Source: Novosphingobium nitrogenifigens DSM 19370 (lineage in GTDB: Bacteria; Pseudomonadota; Alphaproteobacteria; Sphingomonadales; Sphingomonadaceae). From it: 64,000 nucleotides of DNA. Position 1 is the stretch's first letter. Every line of letters begins with the position of its first letter. Made by a program: the position numbers and the translations under genes. Shown here in pieces: positions 17,217 through 27,355 of this stretch. The stretch is taken from positions 107,144 through 171,143 of the forward strand of contig NZ_GL876934.1 in the NCBI RefSeq assembly GCF_000192575.1, read 5' to 3'. Below the pieces are notes generated by a model. The model was not told the origin of the DNA. It saw only the letters and a program-made list of their open reading frames with translations, and ran no database searches.

Positions 17217-19625
17217 ATGATCCTGTTTCGCACGCGGCTGGTGCTGACCGCATCCGGCCTGACCCTTGCCGCGCTCGGCGCCCTGCCTGCCCTTGCCGCC
17301 GAAGCTCCTGCGGCCCCCGCGACCGCTGCGCCCGCCGCTGCCGAAACCTCTGCCGCACCCGATGCATCCGGGGATCAGCTGTCCGAAATCGTCGTCACGG
17401 CTGAAAAGCGTCCGCAAAGCCTGCAGACGACGCCGATCGCGATCTCGGTGCTCGACAGCAATACCCTGACCAACCGCCATGTCGTCTCGCTGCTCGACAT
17501 CGGTGACGGCGCGGTTCCCTCGCTGCGCGTGGCGCCGTTCTATTCGCGCAATTCCGCACTCGTCCTCAACGTGCGCGGCGTCGGCGTGCTCTCGGACAGC
17601 AACCAGCCCGCCCGTGACCAGGGCGTGGGCGTCTATATCGACGGGGTCTATCTTGGCCGTGCACAGGGTCTGGGCACCGCGCTGTTCGACATCGAAAGCA
17701 TCGAAGTGCTCAAGGGGCCGCAGGGCACCCTGTTCGGCCGCAATACCGAAGGCGGCGCCGTCTCGATCGTGACGCGCAAGCCGAGCGGCGAATTCCATCT
17801 CAACACCACGGTCGGCTACGGCAACTACGGCGCCTACAAGGGCGAAATCCACCTCGACCTGCCGAGCTGGCACAACATCGCGGTCAAGATCGACGGCGTC
17901 GTCTCGCACCGCGACGGCACGGTCAAGAACCCGCTGGCCGGACAGACCGACTTCAACGCCTATGACAAGCGCGGCCTCCATGCCGAGGCGCTGTGGAAAC
18001 CGGTCTCGAACTTCTCGGCCGACTATTCGTTCGACATGTCCTATGACAGCTCGACGCCCTATTACCTTCAGGGGCTTACCCACGGCACCGTCGCCCAGGC
18101 CCCCGCGCTCTATCTTCAGCCCACCCGCGCCGATGTCGCCAATATCGGCGCCGTGCAGCAGGCCAGCGTCGGCAAGACGTTTGGCCATCGCCTGACGCTC
18201 GACTGGGACATCGCGCCCTCGATCAAGCTCAAGTCGATCAGCTCATACCGGACGCTGTCGCAGGGCCAATACGACAACGGCTCGGTCAACGGCAGTGCCT
18301 ATACTGCGGGCGGCTCATTCGCGCGCTATTCGCTCGCCCATTTCTGGCAGCATCAGGGTAGCCAGGAATTCCAGCTGATCGGCGAAACCGGTGAATTCAA
18401 GTATGTCGCGGGCGCGATGTACTACATCGAAACCGTGCAGGACGACGCGCAGGCGTTCTATACCATGCAGTGGAATTCGACCGGAACGGCCGGGACGGTG
18501 ATCTCGCCGCTGACGGCCAAGGTCAACGGCGTCTCGGGCACTTACGACTATTCCAACTATCCCGCCGCCCGCGCCAGCCACGTCACCAGCCAGTCGCTCG
18601 GCGTGTTCGGGCAGGCGACCTGGACCCCGGCATTCCTGGGCAACATCGCCCACCTGACCGGCGGGTTGCGCTGGAGCCGCGACATCAAGCACGGCGACCT
18701 GTTCCTGCTCAACGGCGCCACGCCGGTTTCGGCCACCACCGGCCAGACTTCGCCCTATTACATGTACAGCAGCTGGTCGCGGGTCGATCCCATGGTCAAC
18801 ATCGCCGTCGACGTGACGCGCGACGTCCACCTCTACGGCAAGTGGAGCACCGGCTATCGTTCGGGCGGCGCCAATTCGCGCTCGCTCAGCTATGCGCCGT
18901 TCAATCCCGAAAGCGTCTCGATGTTCGAGGCCGGGATCAAGTCGGAATTCTTCAACCGCCGCGCCCGCCTCAACATCGCGGCCTATACCGGCAGCTACAA
19001 GAACCCGCAGATCGACTTCAGCGCGGTCTACCTGACTTATGATGCAAACGGGAACCTCATCAACAATACGACCCGCACGACGACCGACACCGCCAATGCG
19101 CCGGGGTCGGGTCGCCTGACCGGGATCGAGGCGGAACTGACGGTCAATCCGCTGCGCGGGCTGAACCTGACCGCGTCCTATGCCCACACCCATGTGCGCA
19201 TGCCCGACACGCTCGATCCGTTCCCCTATGACGGGGTGAACTACTACACCTCGCCCACCAGGATCTATCCGACCTACACTCCGCAGAACGCAGTCACCGG
19301 CGCGATCGACTATGAACGCCCGATCGGCAACGTGACCCTGCGCGCCCACCTCGACGGCAATTACGACGACGGCCAGTACGTTGCCTCGTACTTCGCGCCG
19401 GGAACCGAAGTGAAAAGCGGTCGCGCGCTCGTTTTCAACGGACGCCTGTCGCTGGCCGACGTTCCGCTCAACCAGAGCGGCGCGAAAATGGCGTTCTCGT
19501 TCTGGGTCCGCAATCTCTTCAACGAACAACACGTCTGGTACGCGCAGAAGTCGATCCAGCTCGGCACGCAGGGCTTTTTCAACGACCCGCGCACGTTCGG
19601 CGGTGAACTCAACGTTCGCTTCTGA
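17217..19625 (+). CDS. TonB-dependent outer-membrane receptor
   Basis: 802 residues from ATG 17217. The frame is open to GTG 17166 and another ATG lies at 17199; I chose 17217 because it gives a compact signal peptide ending ALPALAAE. The TonB-box/plug region has [20 protein letters not shown] and the plug core [34 protein letters not shown] beta barrel follows, ending in the aromatic terminus LNVRF that directs outer-membrane insertion. The substrate cannot be told from sequence. A terminator follows the gene, and a protease gene lies next to it. Confidence 0.95.
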   Translation: MILFRTRLVLTASGLTLAALGALPALAAEAPAAPATAAPAAAETSAAPDASGDQLSEIVVTAEKRPQSLQTTPIAISVLDSNTLTNRHVVSLLDIGDGAVPSLRVAPFYSRNSALVLNVRGVGVLSDSNQPARDQGVGVYIDGVYLGRAQGLGTALFDIESIEVLKGPQGTLFGRNTEGGAVSIVTRKPSGEFHLNTTVGYGNYGAYKGEIHLDLPSWHNIAVKIDGVVSHRDGTVKNPLAGQTDFNAYDKRGLHAEALWKPVSNFSADYSFDMSYDSSTPYYLQGLTHGTVAQAPALYLQPTRADVANIGAVQQASVGKTFGHRLTLDWDIAPSIKLKSISSYRTLSQGQYDNGSVNGSAYTAGGSFARYSLAHFWQHQGSQEFQLIGETGEFKYVAGAMYYIETVQDDAQAFYTMQWNSTGTAGTVISPLTAKVNGVSGTYDYSNYPAARASHVTSQSLGVFGQATWTPAFLGNIAHLTGGLRWSRDIKHGDLFLLNGATPVSATTGQTSPYYMYSSWSRVDPMVNIAVDVTRDVHLYGKWSTGYRSGGANSRSLSYAPFNPESVSMFEAGIKSEFFNRRARLNIAAYTGSYKNPQIDFSAVYLTYDANGNLINNTTRTTTDTANAPGSGRLTGIEAELTVNPLRGLNLTASYAHTHVRMPDTLDPFPYDGVNYYTSPTRIYPTYTPQNAVTGAIDYERPIGNVTLRAHLDGNYDDGQYVASYFAPGTEVKSGRALVFNGRLSLADVPLNQSGAKMAFSFWVRNLFNEQHVWYAQKSIQLGTQGFFNDPRTFGGELNVRF

Positions 19626-19651
19626 TCCCGGCAAACAAAATGCAATCGAGG

Positions 19652-19681
19652 AAGGGGCGTCGTGCTGCGGCGCCCCTTTTT
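19652..19681 (+). terminator. Intrinsic terminator after the TonB receptor
   Basis: AAGGGGCG (19652-19659) and CGCCCCTT (19671-19678) form a stem with an 11-nt loop, followed by a T-run to 19681. It separates the receptor from the M16 gene. Confidence 0.75.
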
Positions 19682-19774
19682 CCGTTTCGGACGAGACGAT
19701 CGCGTCGTTTCTCCCCTGTTCAGCTTCACCGTGATCTGGAACAAACAGCAAATCCGTCCGGTCCCAGCCACAGG

Positions 19775-22657
19775 ATGTCCATGAAAGCGCTTCTTTCCTT
19801 GTCCCGCCGTCCGTCCCGCCTGCTGATGGGGGGAACCGCCCTTGCCGGACTGGTGGCGACGTCCCTTGCCGCAACGCCCGCCCTTGCGGCCGAGGCTGTC
19901 GACAAGCCCGCGCCGGTCGCCGATCTCGTGAAGGCGGTGAACATTCCCTATGACCGCTTCACTCTGCCCAACGGCCTGACCGTGCTGGTCCATACCGACC
20001 GCAAGGCTCCGGTCGTGGCAGTTTCGGTCTGGTATGCGGTCGGGTCCAAGAACGAGCCGCGCGGGCGCACCGGCTTTGCCCACTTGTTCGAACACCTGAT
20101 GTTCTATGGCTCGGAACATGTGTCGGGCAATTTCTTCGCGCCCCTGTCCGAAGTCGGTGCGACCGACATGAACGGCACGACCTGGCTCGACCGTACCAAC
20201 TATTTCGAAACGGTCCCGACCGGCGCGCTCGACCGCGCGCTGATGATGGAAAGCGATCGCATGGGCTATCTCCTGCCCGCGATGACGCAGGCCCGGCTCG
20301 ATGCCCAGCGCGCCGTGGTCAAGAACGAGAAGCGGCAGGGCGACAACCAGCCGTTCGGTCTGGTCGACTACGAAAAGCTTGAAACCCTTTATCCGGCGGG
20401 CAATCCCTATCACCACTCGACGATCGGCTCGATGGACGATCTCGACAAGGCCTCGCTCGATGACGTGAAAGGCTGGTTCCGCGACCATTACGGGCCGAAC
20501 AATGCGGTGCTCGTGCTCGCGGGCGACATCGACCTTGCGACGGCAAAGGACAAGGTCACGCACTGGTTCGGCTCCATCCCCGCCGGCCCCAAGGTCCAGC
20601 CGGTCAAGGTGCCGATCGTTCCGCTCAAGGCTCCGGTCGAAAAGACCATCCACGATTCGGTCGCCACCACTCGCGTCTATCGCATGTGGGCCGTTCCCGG
20701 CCTCGACAATCCGCAATACCTGCCGCTCTCGATCGGCGCCACGATCCTTGGCGGGCTGGCGAGTTCGCGGCTCGATGATGCCCTCGTGCGCGGACGCCAG
20801 ATCGCCATCGCAACCGAGGCCAATACCGAGACGTTCGCCCAGGGCGCCCAGTTCGTCGTCTCGGCCGATGTGAAGCCGGGACAGGACGCCAAGGTCGTCG
20901 GCGCCGCTCTCGATGCCGAAATCGCCCGCCTGATCGCGCAAGGGCCGACCGCGGACGAGCTTCAGCGCGCGACCATGGCCTATGTCAGCACCCAGATCCG
21001 CGCACTCGAATCCGTGGGCGGCAACAGCGGCAAGGCCCCGACCCTTGCCGAAGGGCTGCTCTATTCGGGCGACCCGGCCCATTACCGCACCGAATTGGAA
21101 GCCGCCGCGAAAGTGACCGCCGCCGACGTACAGGCCGCGATGAAAACATGGCTCAGCCATCCCGTCTTTGCCCTGACCGTCGAACCGGGTACCCGGACGG
21201 CCGGTGGCGAGAACCGGGGCGGCGACGATGCCCTTCCCCCGGCACAGCCCGCGCCGCCGGTCGCGAATACTGCCGCGACGACGCCGTCCGCCGACCGCAG
21301 CACGTTGCCGGCCGCAGGCGACATCCCGCCCCTGCCCTTCCCGGCGATCGAGCGCGCCACGCTGTCGAACGGGATCAAGGTCTATTTCGCCCGCCGCAGT
21401 GCCGTCCCGACGGTCGCGGTCCGCGTCGCGTTCGACGCGGGCTATGCCGCCGATCCGGTCGGCGCGCCGGGAACCGAGGCTCTTCTCCTCAAGCTGATGG
21501 ACGAAGGCACCGAAAAGCTCGACGCGATCGAACTGGCCCGTGCGCGCGAACGCCTCGGCGCGGCGATCACCGCCTACTCAGGCCCCGACCAGACCGGGTT
21601 CCAGCTCGATGCCCTCGACGCCAACCTCGCGCCTTCGCTGAGCCTGCTCAGCGATTTCGTCCGCCATCCGGGCCTGCGCGACAAGGACTTCGCCCGGGTC
21701 AAGGATCAGCAACTGGCCGCGATCGACGCCGAAGGACAGGACCCCGACGGCGCCGCGCTGCGCGTGCTCTACCCCGCGCTTTACGGTCCGGGGCATCCCT
21801 ATGGCACGGCGCCGAGCGGGATCGGCACCCGTGCGGCCGTAACGGCGATGACCCGCGACACGCTTGCCGCATGGCATCAGGCGTGGCTGCGCCCCGATCG
21901 CGCGAGCATTTTCGTCGTCGGCGACACCACGCTCGACGCGATGAAGCCGATGCTGGAAAAGAGCTTCGGCAGCTGGAAAGTCCCGGTGAGCGCCGCCCCG
22001 GTCAAGAATTTTGCCGTGGCCGTGCCCCAGCCGCGCGCGCGCATCCTGTTGGTCGACCGCCCAGGCGTGCCGCAGGCGCAGATCGAGGCGGGCGAGTTGC
22101 TCGATGCCAAGGGTACCGACGACCTCGTCAACCTGCGCACGGCGAACCAGGTGCTCGGCGGCGATTTCCTTGCCCGCCTGACCAGCAACCTGCGCGAGGA
22201 CAAGGGCTGGTCCTATGGCGTCTACAGCATGATCGGCCAGCGCGAACAGCAAGTCGCGTTCCGCATCTATGCCCCTGTCCAGACCGACAAGGCCGGCCCC
22301 GCCATCGCCGAGCTGCGCAAGGAAGTGACCGGCTATCTCGGCACGAGCGGCACCAAGCCGGTCGAACTGGGCTGGGCCGCCACCGGTTCGGCGCGCAAGC
22401 TGCCCGGCATGTTCGAAACTTCGGGCGGGTTGCTCGAAGGGATTGCCGGGATCATCCAGTTCAAGCGGCCCGACGACTGGTACACGCGCCTTCCCGAACG
22501 CTATCGCGCCTTGACCACCACCGATCTCGACAAGGCCGCGCGAGCCAAGCTCGATCCGTCGCACCTGATGTGGGTCGTGGTCGGTGACGCCGCCAAGATC
22601 CGCCCGCAACTGCAGGATCTCGGCCTCCCGGTCGATGAGGTCAAAGCCACCGACTGA
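19775..22657 (+). CDS. M16 family zinc metalloprotease, tandem two-domain form
   Basis: 960 residues from ATG 19775 (ATG 19781 is also possible). The signal peptide ends ATPALAAE, so the protein is exported. The first M16 unit has the inverted zinc motif HLFEH at residues 103-107 and the downstream KNEKRQ glutamate. The second unit (from about residue 530) keeps the fold (GAPGTEALLLKLMDEGTEKLD) but lacks HxxEH, so it is a non-catalytic half, as usual in pitrilysin-like pairs. It degrades peptides in the periplasm or outside. It is adjacent to the TonB receptor, though separated by a terminator. Confidence 0.94.
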   Translation: MSMKALLSLSRRPSRLLMGGTALAGLVATSLAATPALAAEAVDKPAPVADLVKAVNIPYDRFTLPNGLTVLVHTDRKAPVVAVSVWYAVGSKNEPRGRTGFAHLFEHLMFYGSEHVSGNFFAPLSEVGATDMNGTTWLDRTNYFETVPTGALDRALMMESDRMGYLLPAMTQARLDAQRAVVKNEKRQGDNQPFGLVDYEKLETLYPAGNPYHHSTIGSMDDLDKASLDDVKGWFRDHYGPNNAVLVLAGDIDLATAKDKVTHWFGSIPAGPKVQPVKVPIVPLKAPVEKTIHDSVATTRVYRMWAVPGLDNPQYLPLSIGATILGGLASSRLDDALVRGRQIAIATEANTETFAQGAQFVVSADVKPGQDAKVVGAALDAEIARLIAQGPTADELQRATMAYVSTQIRALESVGGNSGKAPTLAEGLLYSGDPAHYRTELEAAAKVTAADVQAAMKTWLSHPVFALTVEPGTRTAGGENRGGDDALPPAQPAPPVANTAATTPSADRSTLPAAGDIPPLPFPAIERATLSNGIKVYFARRSAVPTVAVRVAFDAGYAADPVGAPGTEALLLKLMDEGTEKLDAIELARARERLGAAITAYSGPDQTGFQLDALDANLAPSLSLLSDFVRHPGLRDKDFARVKDQQLAAIDAEGQDPDGAALRVLYPALYGPGHPYGTAPSGIGTRAAVTAMTRDTLAAWHQAWLRPDRASIFVVGDTTLDAMKPMLEKSFGSWKVPVSAAPVKNFAVAVPQPRARILLVDRPGVPQAQIEAGELLDAKGTDDLVNLRTANQVLGGDFLARLTSNLREDKGWSYGVYSMIGQREQQVAFRIYAPVQTDKAGPAIAELRKEVTGYLGTSGTKPVELGWAATGSARKLPGMFETSGGLLEGIAGIIQFKRPDDWYTRLPERYRALTTTDLDKAARAKLDPSHLMWVVVGDAAKIRPQLQDLGLPVDEVKATD

Positions 22658-22670
22658 GCCGACTGGAAAA

Positions 22671-22704
22671 AACCATGCATTTGATATGCATCAAATGCAT
22701 GGTT
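22671..22704. promoter_or_regulatory. 34-bp palindrome containing a perfect FNR-type box upstream of hcp
   Basis: AACCATGCATTTGAT-ATGC-ATCAAATGCATGGTT is a perfect dyad with a 4-base centre. Its core at 22681-22694 is TTGAT-N4-ATCAA, the exact FNR/FixK/Dnr consensus. If the box is centred at -41.5, the -10 hexamer would be TAAAGA at 22717-22722, a class II activated layout. The long arms could alternatively form a terminator hairpin for the upstream protease gene (a short TTTCCTC tail follows). Confidence 0.75.
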
Positions 22705-22718
22705 TCCTCATCCCTCTA

Positions 22719-22741
22719 AAGACGCATTTCAGATGCAGATT
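22719..22741. promoter_or_regulatory. Weak NsrR-like dyad upstream of hcp
   Basis: AAGACGCATTT-C-AGATGCAGATT resembles the NsrR half-site pair (AAGATGCATTT in each arm), with one mismatch in the left arm and three in the right. It lies just ahead of the AAGGGG ribosome site. NsrR represses hcp in several bacteria. No nsrR gene is in the window. Confidence 0.3.
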
Positions 22742-22755
22742 AAAGGGGTGGTCCC

Positions 22756-24396
22756 ATGTATTGCGTGCAGTGTGAGCAGTCGAACAAGGGCGGATGCGCG
22801 GTCAAGGTCGGTTCGTGCGGCAAGACCGCCGAAGTCGCCGACATGCAGGACATCCTGCTGCGCGTGATGCAGGGCGTTTCGGTCTATGCCGACCGCGCGG
22901 CCCGTGTGGGCGCGCGCGACGCAGAAGTCGATGCCTTCACCCCCCATGCCTGGTTCACTACGCTGACCAACGTCAACTTCGACGCCACCCGCTTTGAAGC
23001 CCTGATCGCTCGTGCACTGGCCATGCGGGCCAAGGCGCGCGCCTGCGCCGCCGCCGTCGGCGCCGATCTCCACGACCTGCCCGAACCGGCAACGTGGAAC
23101 CCCGGCACGACCCCGTCCGAACTCGCGGCCGCAGCACCTTTTGCGGCGATCCAGCGGTTCATGGATCGTGACGGCCCCAGCGTCGTCGGCCTGCGCAATC
23201 TGGTCCTCTATGGGCTCAAGGGCACTGCCGCCTATTCCGAACATGCCCGCGTGCTGGGCAAGGAAGAAGCCGCCGTCAGCGCCGAATTCCATCGCATCGC
23301 GGCTTTCCTTGCCACCGATCCGACCGACGTCGAAACCCTGCTGGCCGAAGCCCTTGCCATCGGCGCGCTCAATCTCAAGGTCATGGAACTGCTCGACGCG
23401 GCCAATACCGGGCGTTTCGGCCATCCCGAAGTGACCATGGTGCGCATGACCCCGATTGCGGGCAAGTGCATCCTCGTCTCCGGCCACGACATGGGCGACC
23501 TCGAGGCCATTCTCGAACAGACGCAGGACATGGGCATCTCGGTCTATACCCACGGCGAACTCCTGCCCGCCAATGCCTATCCCGGCATGAAGAAGTACCC
23601 GCACCTCGTCGGCAACTACGGCGGCGCGTGGCAGGATCAGCAAAAGGAATTCGCGGCCTTCCCCGGCGCCATCGTGATGACCTCGAACTGCCTCATCAAT
23701 CCCGAGATCAAGGGCTACAAGGACCGCATCTTCACTGCCGGCCCGGTCGGCTGGAACGGGTTGCCGCACATCGTCGATCATGACTTTTCGGCCGTGATCG
23801 CCTGTGCCCTGGCGCAGCCCGGCTTTGCCGAAGACGCGCCAGAGGAACGCATTCCGACCGGATTTGCCCGCAATACCGTGATGGGCGTCGCCGATACCCT
23901 GCTCGACATGATCCGCGCAGGCGACGTGCGCAACCTGTTCCTCATCGGAGGCTGCGACGGGGCACGGCCGGGCCGCAACTATTTCCACGACCTTGCCGTC
24001 AACACGCCGAGCGACAGCCTGATCCTGACGCTGGGATGCGGCAAGTTCCGCTTCAACCGCGAGGATCTCGGCACGATCCGGGGCGTCCCCCGCGTGCTCG
24101 ACATGGGCCAGTGCAACGACGCCTATTCCGCAATCCAGGTCGCGGTCGCTGTTGCCGGGGCACTGGGCTGCGGCGTCAACGACCTGCCGCTCCATTACGG
24201 GATCAGCTGGTTCGAACAGAAGGCCACCGCCGTTCTCCTCACCATGCTCCACCTTGGCCTGCGCAACATCCACCTCGGGCCGACGCTGCCGCAGTTCCTG
24301 ACGCCCGAAGTGCTGCAGGTTCTGGTCGACACCTTCGGCGTCCGTCCAACCGGCGATGCCCGCGAAGACTTGGCCCACATGCTTGCGGCGGCCTGA
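22756..24396 (+). CDS. hcp: Hybrid cluster protein (hydroxylamine / NO reductase)
   Basis: 546 residues. The N-terminal cysteine set is C-x2-C-x7-C-x6-C (Cys3, Cys6, Cys14, Cys21) for the cubane cluster. Hybrid-cluster ligand regions GHDMGDLEAI, MTSNCLINP, IGGCDGARPGRNYF, LTLGCGKFRFN and DMGQCNDAYSAI are all present. The enzyme reduces hydroxylamine in vitro and is thought to scavenge nitric oxide under low oxygen; it also supports S-nitrosylation in E. coli. No hcr reductase gene lies beside it. The upstream FNR-type palindrome fits anaerobic or nitrosative induction. The ATG 22756 start has AAGGGG upstream. Confidence 0.97.
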   Translation: MYCVQCEQSNKGGCAVKVGSCGKTAEVADMQDILLRVMQGVSVYADRAARVGARDAEVDAFTPHAWFTTLTNVNFDATRFEALIARALAMRAKARACAAAVGADLHDLPEPATWNPGTTPSELAAAAPFAAIQRFMDRDGPSVVGLRNLVLYGLKGTAAYSEHARVLGKEEAAVSAEFHRIAAFLATDPTDVETLLAEALAIGALNLKVMELLDAANTGRFGHPEVTMVRMTPIAGKCILVSGHDMGDLEAILEQTQDMGISVYTHGELLPANAYPGMKKYPHLVGNYGGAWQDQQKEFAAFPGAIVMTSNCLINPEIKGYKDRIFTAGPVGWNGLPHIVDHDFSAVIACALAQPGFAEDAPEERIPTGFARNTVMGVADTLLDMIRAGDVRNLFLIGGCDGARPGRNYFHDLAVNTPSDSLILTLGCGKFRFNREDLGTIRGVPRVLDMGQCNDAYSAIQVAVAVAGALGCGVNDLPLHYGISWFEQKATAVLLTMLHLGLRNIHLGPTLPQFLTPEVLQVLVDTFGVRPTGDAREDLAHMLAAA

Positions 24397-24421
24397 TCAC
24401 CCAGCCTCACCACTCACACCG

Positions 24422-24454
24422 TTCGGCGCGCCCGGTCCCTGCGGGCGCGCCGAA
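24422..24454 (+). terminator. Hairpin after hcp
   Basis: TTCGGCGCGCCCG (24422-24434) pairs perfectly with CGGGCGCGCCGAA (24442-24454). No T-run follows, so termination is likely but not certain. The rest of the 222-bp gap before the ClC gene holds nothing I can identify. Confidence 0.55.
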
Positions 24455-24618
24455 AAGCTCGACCCCCAAGCAAATTTAATCGTGCAGGTCGCGCAAGGAT
24501 CGGATAGCGCCGGATGATCGGCGGCCGGGTCGGGGGATTGCGGCGCGAACGTTCCTGCTCCCTGCCCCCCGGCCATCCCGTCGACACCAGGAATCACGGA
24601 TCCTGCCTGCCGACGACC

Positions 24619-26418
24619 ATGAGCCCCGACCGATCGAAATCGCGATCTTCCCTCAAGAGACGCCTCGCGTGGGCGTGGAAACGGGCCTTGCCCGCTCTTG
24701 CCGCAACGATCCGGCGGCGCCTGCGTGAAAGCGAAACGGCGTTCATCCTGCTTGCCATCCTGGTCGGCGCTGCGGCGGGGGCCTCGACTCTCATTCAGGG
24801 CTGGCTCGCCCACGGCTTGCAGCACGTCCTCTACGGCATCACCGGAAACCGACTGAGCGCACTCGGCTCGATCCGCCATCCCTGGCGCCTGCTGGCCCTG
24901 CCTGCGGGCGGTCTCGCGCTGGTCGGACTCAATCGCTGGCTGACCTTGCAACGCCGGACCCCGACCGACGTGGTCGAAGCCAATGCCCTTCACGGCGGGC
25001 GCATTCCCGCGCTCGACAATCTCATCATCGCATCCCAGACGATCCTTTCCAACGGCTGTGGCGCCTCGGTCGGCCTCGAAGCGACGTATGCGCAGATGGG
25101 CGGCGGCGCGGCCTCGCTGCTCGGGCAATGGCTACGCCTGCGCCGGGCGGACTTGCGCACGCTGGTCGGCGCCGGAGCAGGTGCAGGCGTGGGCGCTGCC
25201 TTCAGCGCGCCGCTGACAGGCGCCTTCTATGCCTTCGAAATCGTCATCGGCAGCTACAGCACCGCGAGCGCCGCCCCGGTCATTGCCGCCGCGCTGGCCG
25301 CTGTCGCGATGATGCGCCTTCTGGGCGTCGAACCCTATCTGATCGCCACGACCGCCGCACGGGACATCCGTTTCGTCGATTACCTCGTCTATGCCGGGCT
25401 CGGTATCGTCTGCGCCCTGCTCGGCATTCTGGTCATGCGGCTGGTGACGGCCGCCGAGCGCCGCCTGCAAGCCGTGACGCGATCGAGCCCGTGGCGCCCG
25501 GTGATCGGCGGCCTCATGCTGATGCCGATTGCATGGCTTTCGCCCCAGACCCTGTCAGCCGGGCACGGCGCGCTTCATCTCGACCTTGCCATGCATCCCC
25601 CGCTCGCTTTCCTTGTCACCGTGATCGCGCTCAAGGTCGCAGCTTCGGTCATCTCGCTTGCCAGCGGGTTTCGCGGAGGGCTGTTCTTCGCCTCGCTTTT
25701 CCTCGGCTCGCTGGCGGGACAGGCATTCGGCCTGATCGTCAATTCCAATCCCTGGGGCTTTGCCATCGACCTCAACGACGCAGCACTGGTCGGCATGGCC
25801 GCATTGAGCGTGTCGATCGTCGGCGGGCCGATGACGCTTGCCCTGCTGATGCTGGAAACGACGCACGACTTTGCCCTGATGGGGGTCGTGCTGACCGCTG
25901 CGCTGGTCTCGAGCGCGCTCACCCGCGAAGCCTTCGGCTATTCGTTCTCGACCTGGCGCCTGCATGTGCGCGGCTCAGCGATCCGCAGCCCGCGCGACAT
26001 CGGCTGGATGTTCACACTGACTGCCGGACGCATGATGCGCCGCGACTGGAAATCGATCCACCACACCGCGACGATTGCCGAATTCCGCGCGCTGATCCCG
26101 CTCGGCTCGGCGAGCAAGGCGATCCTGATCGACCCGGATGGCCATTATCGCGGCATCGTCCTGTCATCGACCGCCTATGCCCCGGCCCTCGACCCCGCAG
26201 CCCCGGCCGCGACACAGGCGATCCTGACCGACGTCACCCTGTCCCCTGAAACCGGCATTCGCGAAATCATCGGCACTTTCGACGAAGCCGGAGCCGACGA
26301 ACTCGCCGTCGTCGCCCCATCCGGCAAAGTGCTCGGCGTCCTCACCGAAAAACACGCCCGCCGCCGCTACCTCGAAGAAATCGAGGCCGACCAGAAACGC
26401 ATGTTCGGCGAAAACTGA
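24619..26418 (+). CDS. ClC-family chloride channel/transporter with CBS domains, divergent selectivity motifs
   Basis: 599 residues from ATG 24619 (open frame from 24514). A long membrane domain with about ten hydrophobic segments is followed from about residue 480 by a paired CBS-like region ending VLGVLTEKHARRRYLEE. The usual ClC motifs are altered: GSGIP is GGRIP, GREGP is GLEAT (the gating glutamate is kept) and GGxFxP is GGLFFA. This suggests altered ion preference or gating. ClC proteins move chloride, often in exchange for protons, across the inner membrane. It stands alone between hcp and the LysR/efflux unit. Confidence 0.88.
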   Translation: MSPDRSKSRSSLKRRLAWAWKRALPALAATIRRRLRESETAFILLAILVGAAAGASTLIQGWLAHGLQHVLYGITGNRLSALGSIRHPWRLLALPAGGLALVGLNRWLTLQRRTPTDVVEANALHGGRIPALDNLIIASQTILSNGCGASVGLEATYAQMGGGAASLLGQWLRLRRADLRTLVGAGAGAGVGAAFSAPLTGAFYAFEIVIGSYSTASAAPVIAAALAAVAMMRLLGVEPYLIATTAARDIRFVDYLVYAGLGIVCALLGILVMRLVTAAERRLQAVTRSSPWRPVIGGLMLMPIAWLSPQTLSAGHGALHLDLAMHPPLAFLVTVIALKVAASVISLASGFRGGLFFASLFLGSLAGQAFGLIVNSNPWGFAIDLNDAALVGMAALSVSIVGGPMTLALLMLETTHDFALMGVVLTAALVSSALTREAFGYSFSTWRLHVRGSAIRSPRDIGWMFTLTAGRMMRRDWKSIHHTATIAEFRALIPLGSASKAILIDPDGHYRGIVLSSTAYAPALDPAAPAATQAILTDVTLSPETGIREIIGTFDEAGADELAVVAPSGKVLGVLTEKHARRRYLEEIEADQKRMFGEN

Positions 26419-26431
26419 ACCTTCCGTTCCA

Positions 26432-27289
26432 TCAACCAAGTGCCTCGCCCCCCATGGTCGCAGCAGCCGCGCGCAGTCCGGCGCGGATGCGGATCATGAC
26501 TTCGGGGTCGGCGCGGGGGGAATGGGCGAGATAGGCGGAATAGGAGAATTCCGGGCTGTCGGGCACCGGCAGCAATTGTCCGGCCTCCATCAAGAGGCGA
26601 ATGAACCCCTCGCGGAAATAGCCGCGCCCGCCGGTCGAGAGGATATATTCCAGCGCCAGCGGGCCATGATCGACTGCAATCACCGGATTGGCCTGATCGG
26701 GATAGGCGGCCTGATGGAACGCGGCAAATTCCTCGCCCCACCATACCCCGACCTGTTCGGACGCGGCCTCATCGTTGCCGGGGGTACGCACCAGCACCAG
26801 TTTTTCCTCGAACAACAATTCGGTGATGATCCCGGTGCGCCGCGCACCGCCATAGATCACGGCGGCATCGAGCAATCCGCTCTGCACCTGATCGAGCAGG
26901 CGGTCGGCTCCATCGACCCGCGCGCGGACCGCCAGATGCGGGGCGTGGCGGCGTGTCCATGACAGCCAGTGGAGCAGCAAGGGATTCCACAGGCTGAATT
27001 CGGCACCCACGGTGACGACCGAATCGAACCCTTCGGGCAAGGCGACCGCCCGCCGCGCGCTTTCCCACACTTGTACCAGTGACGTCGCAAAGCGCAGGAA
27101 ACGCTCCCCTGCCGCCGTCATCCGCGCCCCGGCCTTGTCCCGCACGAACACCGGACGCCCCAATTGCTCCTCCAGAACGCGGATGCGTGCGCTGACGGCG
27201 GTCTGGGTGATGTGCAGATTGGCAGCCGCATTGATGAAGCTGCCGGTGCGGACGACTTCGAGAAACGTGCGGGCAATGGCGATGTCCAT
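26432..27289 (-). CDS. LysR-family transcriptional regulator
   Basis: 285 residues from ATG 27289 (the frame is open to 27565 but upstream codons lie in the neighbour's DNA). The N-terminal winged helix-turn-helix reads FLEVVRTGSFINAAANLHITQTAVSARIRVLE, and the effector domain follows. It is divergent from the FUSC efflux gene, with 64 bp between starts, and is the likely regulator of that cassette. The effector is unknown; by analogy with AaeR an aromatic acid is possible. Confidence 0.93.
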   Translation of the reverse strand: MDIAIARTFLEVVRTGSFINAAANLHITQTAVSARIRVLEEQLGRPVFVRDKAGARMTAAGERFLRFATSLVQVWESARRAVALPEGFDSVVTVGAEFSLWNPLLLHWLSWTRRHAPHLAVRARVDGADRLLDQVQSGLLDAAVIYGGARRTGIITELLFEEKLVLVRTPGNDEAASEQVGVWWGEEFAAFHQAAYPDQANPVIAVDHGPLALEYILSTGGRGYFREGFIRLLMEAGQLLPVPDSPEFSYSAYLAHSPRADPEVMIRIRAGLRAAAATMGGEALG

Positions 27290-27337
27290 CGGCGAGCCTT
27301 TCACTGGCAAATAAACGCAATATAATTCATCTATACC

Positions 27338-27355
27338 ATAAATATTTTGATTTAT
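27338..27355. promoter_or_regulatory. AT-rich dyad in LysR/efflux divergent region
   Basis: ATAAAT-N6-ATTTAT in an otherwise GC-rich region. It sits between the divergent starts and overlaps the ATG at 27354. It is a candidate LysR-type binding site and would favour ATG 27441 as the real efflux start. Confidence 0.4.

Noticed and set aside
18315..21160. Long minus-strand frames (519 and 599 residues) opposite the TonB receptor and the M16 protease
   Set aside because: Composition is rich in Arg, Gly and His without domains, and both strands cannot be coding given the clear genes on the plus strand.
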